Part shown: positions 1 to 8,711 of the stretch, piece by piece
Layout of the letters: every line of letters starts with the position of its first letter
Numbering within the stretch: the stretch's first letter is position 1
NCBI RefSeq assembly: GCF_002075795.1
Contig: NZ_CP020472.1
Coordinates: 3,021,001 to 3,085,000 of the forward strand
Direction: 5' to 3'
Length of the DNA stretch: 64,000 bases
Source: Shewanella japonica
GTDB lineage: Bacteria > Pseudomonadota > Gammaproteobacteria > Enterobacterales > Shewanellaceae
The notes under the pieces: generated by a model
What the model was told of the DNA's origin: nothing
Seen by the model: only the letters and a program-made list of their open reading frames with translations
Database searches by the model: none
Translations under genes and position numbers: made by a program

Positions 1-2
1 AC

Positions 3-56
3 ATTTTAGGTGCAGCAAAGGCAATTAAGAAGCTAGTGATTCAACAAATAGACTAA
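3..56 (+). CDS. C-terminal fragment of an unidentified protein (cut by window edge)
   Basis: An open frame enters from the left edge and ends at TAA 54-56, giving a short lysine-rich tail that begins ILGAAKAIKKL. The family cannot be recognised from 17 residues. It is co-directional with the FabH-like gene 60 bases further on. No terminator separates them, so they could share a transcript. Confidence 0.4.
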   Translation: MLGAAKAIKKLVIQQID

Positions 57-116
57 CTATTGCCTCTACGTCGTTTATCAAAAGATTAATTTAAAATTTA
101 TTTGAGAGAAAACCAC

Positions 117-1184
117 ATGCAGTATGCTCATATTACCGGTTGGGGAAAATGCGTCCCACCAGCAAAACTGACTAATGACGACTTAGCCACCTTCATGGAT
201 ACTTCTGATGAGTGGATTAAGACACGTACTGGGATCAGCGAACGACATATTTCTCACGTTAACACATCTGAGTTAGCGACTGTTGCAGCGAAAAATGCAC
301 TCGCTGCTGCAGGTATTGACGGTAGTGAACTGGATTTAATCATACTTGCAACAGCAAGCCCAGACACCTTGATTCCTAATATTGCTTCTACTGTTCAAGC
401 TAATGTAGGGGCAACATGCGGCGCTTTTGATATTAACGCTGCTTGTAGTGGTTTCTTATATGCCCTTGGTATGGGCAGCTCTATGATAAAAAGTGGCCAG
501 AACAAGAAAGTGCTTGTTATTGGCGCAGAGCGATTATCTTTTTATCTAGATTGGTCACGACGTGAAACCGCCGTATTATTTGGCGATGGTGCAGGCGCTG
601 TTGTTATTGAAGCTAGTAATGAACCAGGTGGTGTTTTAGGTTACGAGCTTAATAATGATCCAGCTGCACGTGATATCTTATCATCAGGGTTCGGCACCCA
701 GATGGACCGATTTGATTCTGCATCTCTGGATTTCTTTATTAACCTAAACGGACAAGAAGTCTTTAAACGCGCGATTCATGGTATGGGTGGGTTAAGCACT
801 AAGGTCTTAGCTAATTGCGACATGACCAAAGAAGATGTTGATTTAGTCATTCCACATCAAGCAAACGAGCGTATTATTGATACTTTAATTAGTCGAATGA
901 AGATCCCTAAAGATAAAGCCTTCGTCAACATTGCGAAATACGGCAACACGTCTGCAGCGACTATTCCTATTGCGATTTGTGATGCATTAGAACAAGGCCG
1001 CATTAATTCAGGACAAACTATTTTATCATGTGCATTTGGCGCAGGATTAACATCAGCGGCTCTATTATTAAAATGGGGTGAGCGAACAACTCCGATTAAT
1101 GCACCTACTGCGGAGCTGCCTCCGTGTGAAGTTTCAGCACTTGAATTAATTAAACCTGCAGTAGAGTTTTTTACTAAGCGTTAA
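117..1184 (+). CDS. Beta-ketoacyl-ACP synthase III-like thiolase (FabH family)
   Basis: This is a thiolase-fold condensing enzyme of the FabH family, which joins an acyl-CoA to malonyl-ACP in the cytoplasm. The catalytic triad is visible: Cys110 in NAACSG, His247 in IPHQAN and Asn277 in KYGNTS. The ATG at 117 is preferred over the TTG at 102 because GAGAGAA sits just upstream of it. The protein is 355 residues against about 317-320 for housekeeping FabH, the excess being a C-terminal tail of about 35 residues after LLLKWGE. It lies alone, away from a fab cluster, so it may be a secondary KAS III for a specialised acyl chain rather than the main initiator. The family assignment is secure; the physiological substrate is not. 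Confidence 0.85.
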   Translation: MQYAHITGWGKCVPPAKLTNDDLATFMDTSDEWIKTRTGISERHISHVNTSELATVAAKNALAAAGIDGSELDLIILATASPDTLIPNIASTVQANVGATCGAFDINAACSGFLYALGMGSSMIKSGQNKKVLVIGAERLSFYLDWSRRETAVLFGDGAGAVVIEASNEPGGVLGYELNNDPAARDILSSGFGTQMDRFDSASLDFFINLNGQEVFKRAIHGMGGLSTKVLANCDMTKEDVDLVIPHQANERIIDTLISRMKIPKDKAFVNIAKYGNTSAATIPIAICDALEQGRINSGQTILSCAFGAGLTSAALLLKWGERTTPINAPTAELPPCEVSALELIKPAVEFFTKR

Positions 1185-1223
1185 GCATTTTTAACCTTTA
1201 AGTATTTAACCAAACTCATTACT

Positions 1224-1254
1224 AAAAAAACCAGCAAAGTGCTGGTTTTTTTTT
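1224..1254. terminator. Bidirectional Rho-independent terminator
   Basis: A CCAGCA/TGCTGG stem with a 3-base loop is flanked by a run of A on the left and a run of T on the right. It therefore works for the FabH-like gene (+) and for the convergent exonuclease gene (-). Confidence 0.85.
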
Positions 1255-1280
1255 ATTTTAATCATCACAAATAACTACAG

Positions 1281-1970
1281 TTAAATTGATATGAACTCCG
1301 ATACGGCAAGTTTTTGACTATCACCAATGGAATTCACTTGAGCAATAAAAAGCTCTGCACACGCAATTGCGTCAACCAATGCTGCATGACCTGAATAGGT
1401 AGGTAAACCATATCGCTGCCTGCAAGCATCTAAACGTAAGCTTCCCTCTTTTAATACATCATGCTGACGAAGTAGCCGCTGTTTTTCAGTCGCTAAAGTA
1501 TCGATAAAGGGTAACCGAATTTGCCTGTTATACACTTTAGCCAAATGAGATTGTATAAAGCTAATGTCCATTGGTGCATGATGAGCTACCAGAATATGTC
1601 CCTGAGTACGGTCAATAAACCATTCCATCGCATCAATTAGCGAGGCTCCTTCAGACACATGCTGATCGACAATGCCATGTACTGTTGCACTTTGCCCTAC
1701 ACTCCCATCAATATTAACCATGCACTGCTGAGCTTTTGTTAAAGGGATTGAACATGGGATTGTATCTAATTCAATAGGCACAATGCCGATACTGATTATT
1801 TCATCTTTTAACGGGTCAAGCCCCGTCATTTCGAGATCAACGGCCATCAATCTCGATGTGGAAAGTGGTTTGTTTATCACATTGAAATACGCTTTTTGAT
1901 AGTCATAAAGCTTATCTTTATGGCCAAACATTTCATAATGTAAACGTGCTTTAAGCCAGAGTTCATTCAC
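1281..1970 (-). CDS. DnaQ-like 3'-5' exonuclease (DEDDh)
   Basis: This is a predicted 3'-5' exonuclease of the DnaQ/epsilon superfamily. The DEDDh residues are visible: Asp45 and Glu47 in AVDLEMTGL, Asp135 in HAPMDISF, and the His195-x4-Asp200 pair in GHAALVD. At 229 residues it is close to the epsilon subunit in size but lacks the usual epsilon start and sits away from rnhA, so it is more likely a paralogue used in repair or RNA turnover than replicative dnaQ. Its ATG lies 3 bases after the stop of the upstream cNMP/CBS/nucleotidyltransferase gene, so the two are probably translationally coupled. Confidence 0.85.
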   Translation of the reverse strand: MNELWLKARLHYEMFGHKDKLYDYQKAYFNVINKPLSTSRLMAVDLEMTGLDPLKDEIISIGIVPIELDTIPCSIPLTKAQQCMVNIDGSVGQSATVHGIVDQHVSEGASLIDAMEWFIDRTQGHILVAHHAPMDISFIQSHLAKVYNRQIRLPFIDTLATEKQRLLRQHDVLKEGSLRLDACRQRYGLPTYSGHAALVDAIACAELFIAQVNSIGDSQKLAVSEFISI

Positions 1971-1973
1971 AGG

Positions 1974-3845
1974 TTAAAAACTCCGCATAAATTTCATTCT
2001 AAGACCTGATTGAGCATCGTGAACGACTTTAAAGGCATCACGTAACTGATGACGCATTAGTGATGACATTTGTTGTGGTTTTAAATAGTTAGTGACGTTT
2101 TGTTGGCTTGTATATTGCTCTCCTTGATTTGAAAGACGCATATGAGCAATAAATTCAAGCGCATCGGCGAGGTTGAGTGCATCCTTACGGTTTATGATAT
2201 TGGCATCCATTAATGCACGAATTCGTTTTGGTGTATTCACTTCGGCAATACCGGCACTTAGTGCATAGACTCTGGCAATATCATTGATTAATGCGACGCC
2301 TTTGTGCTTTAAATCCATTCCTTTCACTTCACTGCCATCACGCTCAAGCACAAACTTTCTAAAAAAACCTAATGGCGGCGATTCCACTAATGAATTACCA
2401 GCCATTCCAGCGAGAAAGATATCGTTATCTTTAGTACGTTCAAGTACATGACTTTGCAATTGATCAAACAAGCTTTGTGGACCGTATACGGCACGCATAT
2501 CAAAAAAGATACTGGCATGCATTAACGCTTTAGGTTCAGGAGAATTTAACCAGCTTTCAAAATGTTTTTGCCATTTATCAAGAGGTAAACGCCATTTAGG
2601 GTTTTGCGCCATAATATCCCCGGGGCAATAGACATAACCACATTTATCAAGCCCTTCACAAACCGCATGGGTTAGCGCATTAAAATAACCTTTAGCATGT
2701 TCATCAGGTTCATGAGCAAGTAACAATCCATTATCTTGATCAGAACAAGCAGCTTGATCTTGTCTCCCTTGAGAGCCAAATGCTAACCAACAAAAAGCCA
2801 TCGGCGCAGCCCCTAGAATTTGCTGATTTAACACAATTAGCCTACGAGTTAACGCATCGGTGACTGAAGTTAGCACCCGACCAACTTCTTCAGCTCGCGC
2901 ATCGGCACTTATGAGGTTTTGCAGTAAAACAGGGATTTGTTTACTGACCTGAATTAAACTAGCAATGTCATGTTGCCGCTCAATTTCTCCTATTAGTAAA
3001 AGAGGTTGCGAACTTTGACCACGTAATATATCTGTACTGGTCAAAATGCCGACAGGTTTAGTAACTTCATCATCGTTCACTTCATTCGTCATTATCGGCA
3101 AATGGTGAATACCGTGCTCACTCATCAATAGCATGGCTTCGAATACGAGATCGTTTTCAAACAATACTTTGGGATTTGCAGTCATTGCTTGATGCACTGC
3201 TAATGTACCGTCAAACCCCTCAGCTAAAACCCGATTTCGCAGGTCTCTATCAGTTAATATCCCGATTAGTTTGCCGTTATCTATCACAAGTACCGACGAT
3301 ACCCTAGCGACACGCATTTTTTTAGCAGCTTCACTTACACTAGCGTAAGCATTAATCGTTAGGGGAACAGGTGACATCAAGCTGTTAATCCGACTCGTCG
3401 TTGTTAAATCCTTTGCCTTAAAACGAGCTTGATGGCGTAACCTTTTAGCAAAAGCACGATTAAAAAAGCGATCAAACTCTCGGCTTTCTTTTCTTAAGTA
3501 ATTAAAGGTTTCAGGGTTTAAGTGATAAACCAGGCTATCTTCGAGAATTTGCACCTGATTACTGACTTTCTCACCCGATAACAAAGATGGAAAACCAAAA
3601 TAATCCCCTTCTCCAAGTCTATCTAACAACTCACCTCCTTGATCCCGTACTTCAAAGGAACCAGAACGAACAATGTATAGCTGTGGATGAGACTCATCTA
3701 ACGGGACCGTGCGGCTAGCTTTGCTGTAATAGCCAATAGAGAGTTGCTGACAACATCGAGCTAAGTCTGATGAAGATAAAGAATCAAATGGAATTAACCC
3801 ACTGATAAATTGTGTGATCGGTTGAAGTTCACTTGCGTCTTTCAT
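1974..3845 (-). CDS. cNMP-binding / CBS / DUF294 nucleotidyltransferase-like signalling protein
   Basis: A 623-residue cytoplasmic signalling protein with three modules in order: a cyclic-nucleotide-binding-like domain (about 15-135), a CBS pair (about 155-280) that normally senses adenine nucleotides, and a DUF294 putative nucleotidyltransferase domain. The last carries GSQGR at 357-361 followed by SDQD at 368-371, the GlnD-type active-site pattern, and a C-terminal DUF294 helical region. It starts at an ATG with GGAGTGTT upstream. It precedes the exonuclease gene by 3 bases. In many gammaproteobacteria such proteins sit beside acetate-type symporter genes, as here, and a regulatory role in carbon uptake is often assumed. 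The target of nucleotidylation, if any, is unknown. Confidence 0.85.
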   Translation of the reverse strand: MKDASELQPITQFISGLIPFDSLSSSDLARCCQQLSIGYYSKASRTVPLDESHPQLYIVRSGSFEVRDQGGELLDRLGEGDYFGFPSLLSGEKVSNQVQILEDSLVYHLNPETFNYLRKESREFDRFFNRAFAKRLRHQARFKAKDLTTTSRINSLMSPVPLTINAYASVSEAAKKMRVARVSSVLVIDNGKLIGILTDRDLRNRVLAEGFDGTLAVHQAMTANPKVLFENDLVFEAMLLMSEHGIHHLPIMTNEVNDDEVTKPVGILTSTDILRGQSSQPLLLIGEIERQHDIASLIQVSKQIPVLLQNLISADARAEEVGRVLTSVTDALTRRLIVLNQQILGAAPMAFCWLAFGSQGRQDQAACSDQDNGLLLAHEPDEHAKGYFNALTHAVCEGLDKCGYVYCPGDIMAQNPKWRLPLDKWQKHFESWLNSPEPKALMHASIFFDMRAVYGPQSLFDQLQSHVLERTKDNDIFLAGMAGNSLVESPPLGFFRKFVLERDGSEVKGMDLKHKGVALINDIARVYALSAGIAEVNTPKRIRALMDANIINRKDALNLADALEFIAHMRLSNQGEQYTSQQNVTNYLKPQQMSSLMRHQLRDAFKVVHDAQSGLRMKFMRSF

Positions 3846-3949
3846 AACACTCCATCATTTTCTCACCTCGATGAATTCACTATATGAAAAACCACTGCAT
3901 GACACTATTCGACTTATGGCCAGTAACTTGATGTAAAATAATGTTTGGT

Positions 3950-3980
3950 TAAAAACAAAAAGAGCGCCGAAGCGCTCTTT
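3950..3980 (-). terminator. Rho-independent terminator of the symporter operon
   Basis: On the minus strand a 9-bp stem (AAAGAGCGC/GCGCTCTTT) closes on a TTCG tetraloop and is followed by TTGTTTTT, just beyond the symporter stop codon. It separates the symporter transcript from the downstream signalling gene. Confidence 0.9.
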
Positions 3981-3999
3981 ACCGTTCAAGTTCATCTTG

Positions 4000-5718
4000 T
4001 TAGTGATCTTGAGCGCCACCAGCTCCTTTAGGGAAGCGAATAGACTCAACCATCTCAACAACATCTTGTGGTACATCTTTAGTCACTTTACTAACAGCGA
4101 ATGCGACACCAAAGTTAATGAACATACCTACCATACCGAATCCTTCAGGTGAAATACCTAAGAACCAGTTATCGCTGACGTTAGCTGCAGGGTTCACGAA
4201 TTTGAAGTAAACGATATAACCAGCAGTAAACAGTAGACCCGTTAACATACCAGCAATTGCCCCTTCCTTATTCACAGTCTTAGAGAAGATACCCATAATA
4301 ATTGCTGGGAATAATGACGATGCAGCCAGACCGAATGCAATCGCAACAACCGCAGCCACAAAGCCTGGAGGATTAATCCCGAAGTAACCCGCCATGACAA
4401 CACCTAACGCTGCGGCAATTCGGGCATACTTAAGCTCCTCTTTATCAGAAATATTGGGCATTAAATTTTTCTTCAATAAGTCATGAGAAACAGACGTTGA
4501 AATTACCAATAGTAACCCTGCCGATGTAGAGAGTGCCGCCGCTAAGCCACCTGCTGCGACTAATGCAATCACCCACGCTGGAAGTGAAGCAATTTCAGGC
4601 GTAGCAAGTACCATGATATCGCGGTCAATCTTCATTTCATTGGTATCGCCTTTAGAATAATAAATGTTGCCATCGTTATTTTTATCATCCCAAGTAATTA
4701 AGCCTGTTTTTTCCCAGTTTTTAATCCAGTTAGGCGCACTTTCATATGACACACCTGTAGATTCTGGACCATTGATTGTTTCAATCATATTTACACGTGA
4801 GAAAGCAGCAAGTGCAGGAATTGTTGTATACATAATCGCGATAAATACAAGCGCCCAACCAGCAGATAAACGTGCATCTTTTACTTTAGGTACAGTGAAG
4901 AAGCGCACGATTACATGCGGTAAACCCGCAGTACCAAACATTAATGCGCCCGTAATAAAGAACACATCAATCATGCTCTTTGAGCCTTCCGTATATTGGG
5001 AGAAACCGAGTTCCGCTGATAAACCATCGAGCTTATCTAAGAGGTAAACCCCAGTCCCATTACCAGCAGCATCAACAAGCTCAGCACCAAAACCGATTTG
5101 AGGTAAAATATGGCCTGTCATCATCACTGAGATGAAAATGGCTGGTACCATGAAAGCAAAAATAAGCACACAATACTGTGCAACTTGAGTGTAAGTAATC
5201 CCTTTCATACCACCAAGTGCAGCGTAAAAGAACACCACTGCCATACCGATATAAACACCCGTTTCTACTTCAACTTCTAAGAAGCGGGAGAATACAACAC
5301 CCACACCACGCATTTGACCTGCTATATAAGTAAAACAGATGAAAATGGCGCAAACGACCGCAACGGTTCGTGCAGCTTGTGAGTAATAACGGTCACCAAT
5401 AAAATCTGGTACGGTAAATTTACCAAACTTACGTAGGTAAGGAGCCATACACAGCGCTAGCAGAACATAGCCTCCCGTCCAACCCATTAAGTAAACTGAG
5501 CCATCATAACCAGTAAACGACACGATACCTGCCAGCGAGATAAATGATGCCGCTGACATCCAATCGGCAGCAGTTGCCATGCCATTCATTACAGGTGGAA
5601 CCCCACCACCAGCAACATAGAACTCTTTAGTAGAACCAGCACGAGACCAAATGGCGATACCGATATATAGGGCAAATGTGACCCCAACAATGAGATAAGT
5701 TAACGTTTGAACATCCAT
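4000..5718 (-). CDS. Sodium:solute symporter, VC_2705 / ActP-like
   Basis: A 572-residue polytopic inner-membrane transporter of the SSS family, similar to the acetate permease ActP and to the VC_2705 subfamily that is always paired with a small DUF4212 protein. Hydrophobic segments run along the length, beginning at about residue 5, with a large hydrophilic insertion around 300-370 between two membrane segments. It starts at ATG with AAGGAATAA upstream, 10 bases after the DUF4212 stop, so the pair is an operon. The likely substrates are short-chain monocarboxylates taken up with Na+, inferred from the family. A CRP-like site lies upstream of the operon. Confidence 0.88.
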   Translation of the reverse strand: MDVQTLTYLIVGVTFALYIGIAIWSRAGSTKEFYVAGGGVPPVMNGMATAADWMSAASFISLAGIVSFTGYDGSVYLMGWTGGYVLLALCMAPYLRKFGKFTVPDFIGDRYYSQAARTVAVVCAIFICFTYIAGQMRGVGVVFSRFLEVEVETGVYIGMAVVFFYAALGGMKGITYTQVAQYCVLIFAFMVPAIFISVMMTGHILPQIGFGAELVDAAGNGTGVYLLDKLDGLSAELGFSQYTEGSKSMIDVFFITGALMFGTAGLPHVIVRFFTVPKVKDARLSAGWALVFIAIMYTTIPALAAFSRVNMIETINGPESTGVSYESAPNWIKNWEKTGLITWDDKNNDGNIYYSKGDTNEMKIDRDIMVLATPEIASLPAWVIALVAAGGLAAALSTSAGLLLVISTSVSHDLLKKNLMPNISDKEELKYARIAAALGVVMAGYFGINPPGFVAAVVAIAFGLAASSLFPAIIMGIFSKTVNKEGAIAGMLTGLLFTAGYIVYFKFVNPAANVSDNWFLGISPEGFGMVGMFINFGVAFAVSKVTKDVPQDVVEMVESIRFPKGAGGAQDH

Positions 5719-5728
5719 GATTTATTCC

Positions 5729-5995
5729 TTAGTCTTCGTGTACGTTATATTTTTTATCTAAAGCATTCGCTTTCGCTACATACACAAAAATCAGTGCAAC
5801 AAACACATACATGGCACCTTGTTGTGCAAACCAAAAACCTAATTTAAAGCCCATAAAGGTAATTTCGTTCAAAACATCTACGAGTAAAATACCGCAACCA
5901 AAAGACACGAATGCCCAAATTGCGAGTAACCCCAATACTAAGCGTAAATTTTCACGCCAATACCCCGTTGCCTTGTCTTCATTTTCAAAAGCCAT
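5729..5995 (-). CDS. DUF4212 small membrane subunit of the symporter
   Basis: An 88-residue protein with two predicted membrane helices (about 17-38 and 48-72) and charged ends, matching DUF4212, the obligate small partner of VC_2705-type symporters. It is the first gene of the two-gene operon and has a strong GGGGAG ribosome-binding site. The family pairing suggests a structural or stabilising accessory subunit, comparable to YjcH beside ActP. Its own biochemical function has not been established. Confidence 0.85.
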   Translation of the reverse strand: MAFENEDKATGYWRENLRLVLGLLAIWAFVSFGCGILLVDVLNEITFMGFKLGFWFAQQGAMYVFVALIFVYVAKANALDKKYNVHED

Positions 5996-6052
5996 TGTGA
6001 CTCCCCTGTCTTAATTATTTTTAAAGTCGTTAGTTAATCTAGCAACTAAAAA

Positions 6053-6068
6053 TGTGACGACAATCACG
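6053..6068 (-). promoter_or_regulatory. CRP-like binding site upstream of the symporter operon
   Basis: TGTGA-N6-TCACG matches the CRP consensus TGTGA-N6-TCACA at 9 of 10 positions. It lies 58-73 bases upstream of the DUF4212 start. Catabolite control would fit an acetate-type uptake operon. This is a sequence match only. Confidence 0.5.
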
Positions 6069-6283
6069 ACCTTAGTCTAAAGGTGAACAAAATCAAAAAA
6101 GAAAATCAACAATAAATCCCTACAAAAACAGCAATTTACAACGGAACGGTATAAATAAATGGTATACGAGAGAGTTATCTGAGTTAGACCAAGGTCGAAT
6201 TAAAAATTGAAGAAAAGAGCTTGTGGGTATGCATATGAAGATAGAGAAACGGTGTAATTAGCAGTTTGTCGTACGTACATAAT

Positions 6284-6312
6284 CATGAGAGTGACTCTCT
6301 GTCACTCTCATG
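6284..6312. repeat. Perfect 12-bp inverted repeat (hairpin)
   Basis: CATGAGAGTGAC and GTCACTCTCATG are separated by 5 bases. The element lies 40-70 bases beyond the last gene of the ECF cassette. It has no T-run on either strand, so it may be a processing or Rho-dependent end, or a protein-binding site. Confidence 0.6.
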
Positions 6313-6351
6313 GTCATAGTCATAATGAAGGGTGTAACCCTATCATTGGCA

Positions 6352-6594
6352 TTAAGATATAACCGACATTCCTCTGCATTCAAAGCCTTCAATCAACCAG
6401 CGCCGCTTCATACAATTAAAACAGCTTCTAGGTACATCATCGATCATTTCATCTTCATCATCTTCCATAAAGTGATTGCAATGAAAAGCCGCTTGTTGCG
6501 CCATATCCGTGGCTTCATTTGTAAAACGAAACAGCCAACGACCTTGATCTAAATAAAACCAATTGGTGACCATAACTGACTCTTTATTAACCAT
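6352..6594 (-). CDS. Small conserved-looking Cys protein, last gene of the ECF cassette
   Basis: An 80-residue protein I do not recognise. It has an acidic stretch (EDDEDE, near 44-49), a CxxC pair in CFNCMKRRW and another Cys in FECRG, which could form a small metal site together with the Cys/His pair in HCNH. It begins 14 bases after the IDDTD gene, so it is probably co-transcribed with the ECF transporter genes. An internal ATG at 6573 has an AAAGAG sequence upstream and is an alternative start giving 73 residues. Confidence 0.6.
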   Translation of the reverse strand: MVNKESVMVTNWFYLDQGRWLFRFTNEATDMAQQAAFHCNHFMEDDEDEMIDDVPRSCFNCMKRRWLIEGFECRGMSVIS

Positions 6595-6607
6595 TTATAT
6601 TCGCTTA

Positions 6608-7408
6608 TTAGTATTTTTTTAATTGCTGTTTTAAGGCGTTACGCCAATGAAACTCACCAGTCGTTTCATCTTGATGCTGGTACACCAATAACGCGAACTT
6701 ATGATTGTGCATGACAGCTTTAATTTTACCGCTGACATCAATAAGCTCATCTTCATTGAGTAAAAAACCGTTTAACTCTATTACCGCATCTAAGCCAGTT
6801 AACTGCTTAATCTCTCTTACGCTTATGGTTAATTCAGAATGCGCGTCTTTTAGACCGACTTTAAGCTGGCCTTTCACACGTCCATCGTGTCCAGATAAAC
6901 GTAAGCCCATACCCGCTATTGCACCAATAATTCCCTGACCCGTTCCGCCATGCTCAGATAAATCGACTCCAATTTCAGCTGCTAATTCATAAGCATCTTT
7001 CTTGGTTTTTACCAAGCGCTTTGCGTCTTGACCAAATGAAATCAATTGCTGAATGTCATCAGCCGTTATTAAGTCTTTATCAGCTATCGCTAGACCTGGA
7101 TCAGCTGCTGATGCACACTCAGCGGCCAAATGTGCAATACAGATATCTTTGATTTCAGCTAATGCTAAGCCAGAGGTGACTTCAAAGCACATGGCACTAT
7201 TATGTGATGTATACGGAATGTCTGGGTGTACAAATAATTGATGCCTTGTTACCCAAGTGGGTGAGTGAACGAGACTCAAACCATCCGAATCATTATCGAA
7301 ACTTGCCTTTGAAAGCAATAGCTGCAGAATTTCCTCTGCAATCTCACCAGTCCCTTTTGTGCCAATATCATCAGTATCATCAATACAAATTAACCAAGTT
7401 CTAATCAT
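6608..7408 (-). CDS. TiaS-like N-terminal (IDDTD) protein of unknown function
   Basis: The 266-residue protein opens with CIDDTDD at 8-14, then GTKGTGE. This resembles the start of archaeal TiaS (tRNA-Ile2 agmatinylcytidine synthase), where IDDTD binds ATP and metal in an unusual kinase domain. It is much shorter than TiaS and shows no zinc ribbon. It also has HPDIPYTSHNSA and a Gly-rich GGTGQGIIGAIAGMG stretch. It starts 2 bases after the ECF S-component stop, so it is translationally coupled to an uptake system. A bacterium has no need for agmatidine, so I infer ATP-dependent modification or sensing of the imported compound. The resemblance is by eye only. Confidence 0.6.
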   Translation of the reverse strand: MIRTWLICIDDTDDIGTKGTGEIAEEILQLLLSKASFDNDSDGLSLVHSPTWVTRHQLFVHPDIPYTSHNSAMCFEVTSGLALAEIKDICIAHLAAECASAADPGLAIADKDLITADDIQQLISFGQDAKRLVKTKKDAYELAAEIGVDLSEHGGTGQGIIGAIAGMGLRLSGHDGRVKGQLKVGLKDAHSELTISVREIKQLTGLDAVIELNGFLLNEDELIDVSGKIKAVMHNHKFALLVYQHQDETTGEFHWRNALKQQLKKY

Positions 7409-7410
7409 TG

Positions 7411-7950
7411 TTATGACATCCTATTTCTTGTGATTAAATCATGGGCATCCAATCGATTAATAATGATTGGGACAAGTAAAGCACCAGCTATTGCAAACAA
7501 ACCACCTTTAAAGCTGCTTAGCCCAAACTGCACAAGTGCAACTTGCGGATCCATTCCCACTAGCAGGTTTTGTATCCAAGATTTGCTTGCCCAAGCGATA
7601 CTGCCAATAACAGCCAATAAAATGCAGCGCCAACGTAAACTAAATAAATTAGCGATAAATATGAGCGCTACATCCATCGCAAAAGCCGGTAATGCAAACT
7701 TAAGCAATATAAATGGTCCGCCTTTCCCGACGCCTAAGATCATGGCTAACAGGCCAGCTAACAGTCCGCATAACGTCATGCTGCCAATTTTATTCGTAGC
7801 GCCGTAGCAGACTAAATAAAATAAGCTCATTAAAAACATCGAGTGTCCTGTTAAACCTAGTTTCATTCGCATCATGCTTTTAATCGCCACCAACAAGGTG
7901 GCGCAAAATCCGATGAACAATGCATTTTGAAGTGTGAAGCCTTGCTTCAT
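7411..7950 (-). CDS. Putative ECF transporter S component (substrate-binding membrane subunit)
   Basis: A 179-residue, nearly wholly hydrophobic protein with about five to six membrane segments, of the size and character of ECF-type S components. Position supports this: it lies between the T component and the IDDTD gene. The start is placed at 7950 because AGGAG sits 8 bases upstream. The longer frame to 7989 would overlap the T-component gene without a ribosome-binding site. A GLTGHSMF motif lies in an early loop or helix. It does not match any S-component specificity family that I can name, so the ligand is open. Confidence 0.65.
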   Translation of the reverse strand: MKQGFTLQNALFIGFCATLLVAIKSMMRMKLGLTGHSMFLMSLFYLVCYGATNKIGSMTLCGLLAGLLAMILGVGKGGPFILLKFALPAFAMDVALIFIANLFSLRWRCILLAVIGSIAWASKSWIQNLLVGMDPQVALVQFGLSSFKGGLFAIAGALLVPIIINRLDAHDLITRNRMS

Positions 7951-7973
7951 TAATGATTCTCCTAAATTAGACG

Positions 7974-8711
7974 TTAAATAAATGGCCAATGGGAATGATG
8001 CCTTTGCCTATCGAAATGCCTTTGCTGTGCAGACTTGGCGATATGTTTTGATAGGCTTAGTAGTTGAATTAGCAAAGGAAATAACACGCAGCGAATAAGC
8101 TCGACCCAATTTAAAGGGTTAATCAACTGTTTAGGCGTTATTCGGGCACCACGTAGACATTGGATATGATAAATATCTCGTACTTCTTGAGTGATATAAG
8201 GTAATAGTTTGATGGAAGTGGTAATAACGAACGCCCACTTACTTGGTAAAATAAAGCACAATACTTGGCTCATATGGTGTGACGTTTGAGTACTCGCAAG
8301 CCACCAACTCGGTAACATCACTAACATAATTCTAAGCACGACAATCAATGCTTCAATGACTTTATCGCTGCCATAAAATAAAACATATAAGCCGACAGTA
8401 ATGACCAACTGAATAGCAAATAGTTTAAGCAATGGGCTTAATCGCGCTTTGTAAAAACGAGCATGAATAAGTAAAGCAATATTAATGAGCAAAATGTAGC
8501 TAAGCTGCGAAGTCGTCACTAAAAACGCACTGCTTGATAAGACAATACTAAACACCATGGCAAGCGCACACAGGCATTTGGCTTTAAAGGATTGTCGAAG
8601 CATTTTTGAATACTCGCACCCTTTAGTAGCCTGATTATCATTGCTTGAAGCCAGCTTATGACTCTTCATCATGTGATTTACACTACAACCTTGAAGTCGC
8701 TTTTTAGTCAT
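7974..8711 (-). CDS. ECF transporter T component (EcfT/CbiQ-like)
   Basis: A 245-residue membrane protein with about five hydrophobic segments after a cytoplasmic N-terminus. In the C-terminal half it has two Arg-containing motifs, CLRGAR and the SAQQRHFD region, matching the paired Ala-Arg-Gly coupling-helix motifs by which EcfT contacts the ATPases. Its ATG overlaps the ATPase stop (ATGA), a hallmark of translational coupling. It is predicted to transmit ATP hydrolysis to the S component encoded next. Confidence 0.75.
   Translation of the reverse strand: MTKKRLQGCSVNHMMKSHKLASSNDNQATKGCEYSKMLRQSFKAKCLCALAMVFSIVLSSSAFLVTTSQLSYILLINIALLIHARFYKARLSPLLKLFAIQLVITVGLYVLFYGSDKVIEALIVVLRIMLVMLPSWWLASTQTSHHMSQVLCFILPSKWAFVITTSIKLLPYITQEVRDIYHIQCLRGARITPKQLINPLNWVELIRCVLFPLLIQLLSLSKHIAKSAQQRHFDRQRHHSHWPFI

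Larger units (their letters stand above)
5996..6351. other. Intergenic region with CRP-like site and a long hairpin
   Basis: These 356 bases hold no convincing gene. They contain the promoter region of the DUF4212-symporter operon with a CRP-like palindrome near 6053-6068, and near the other end a perfect 12-bp inverted repeat at 6284-6312. The ORF that reaches in from 6310 is antisense to the small Cys protein and is not supported. Confidence 0.7.

Noticed and set aside
3855..4076. 73-codon minus-strand frame across the symporter end
   Set aside because: It overlaps the symporter C-terminus and contains its terminator.
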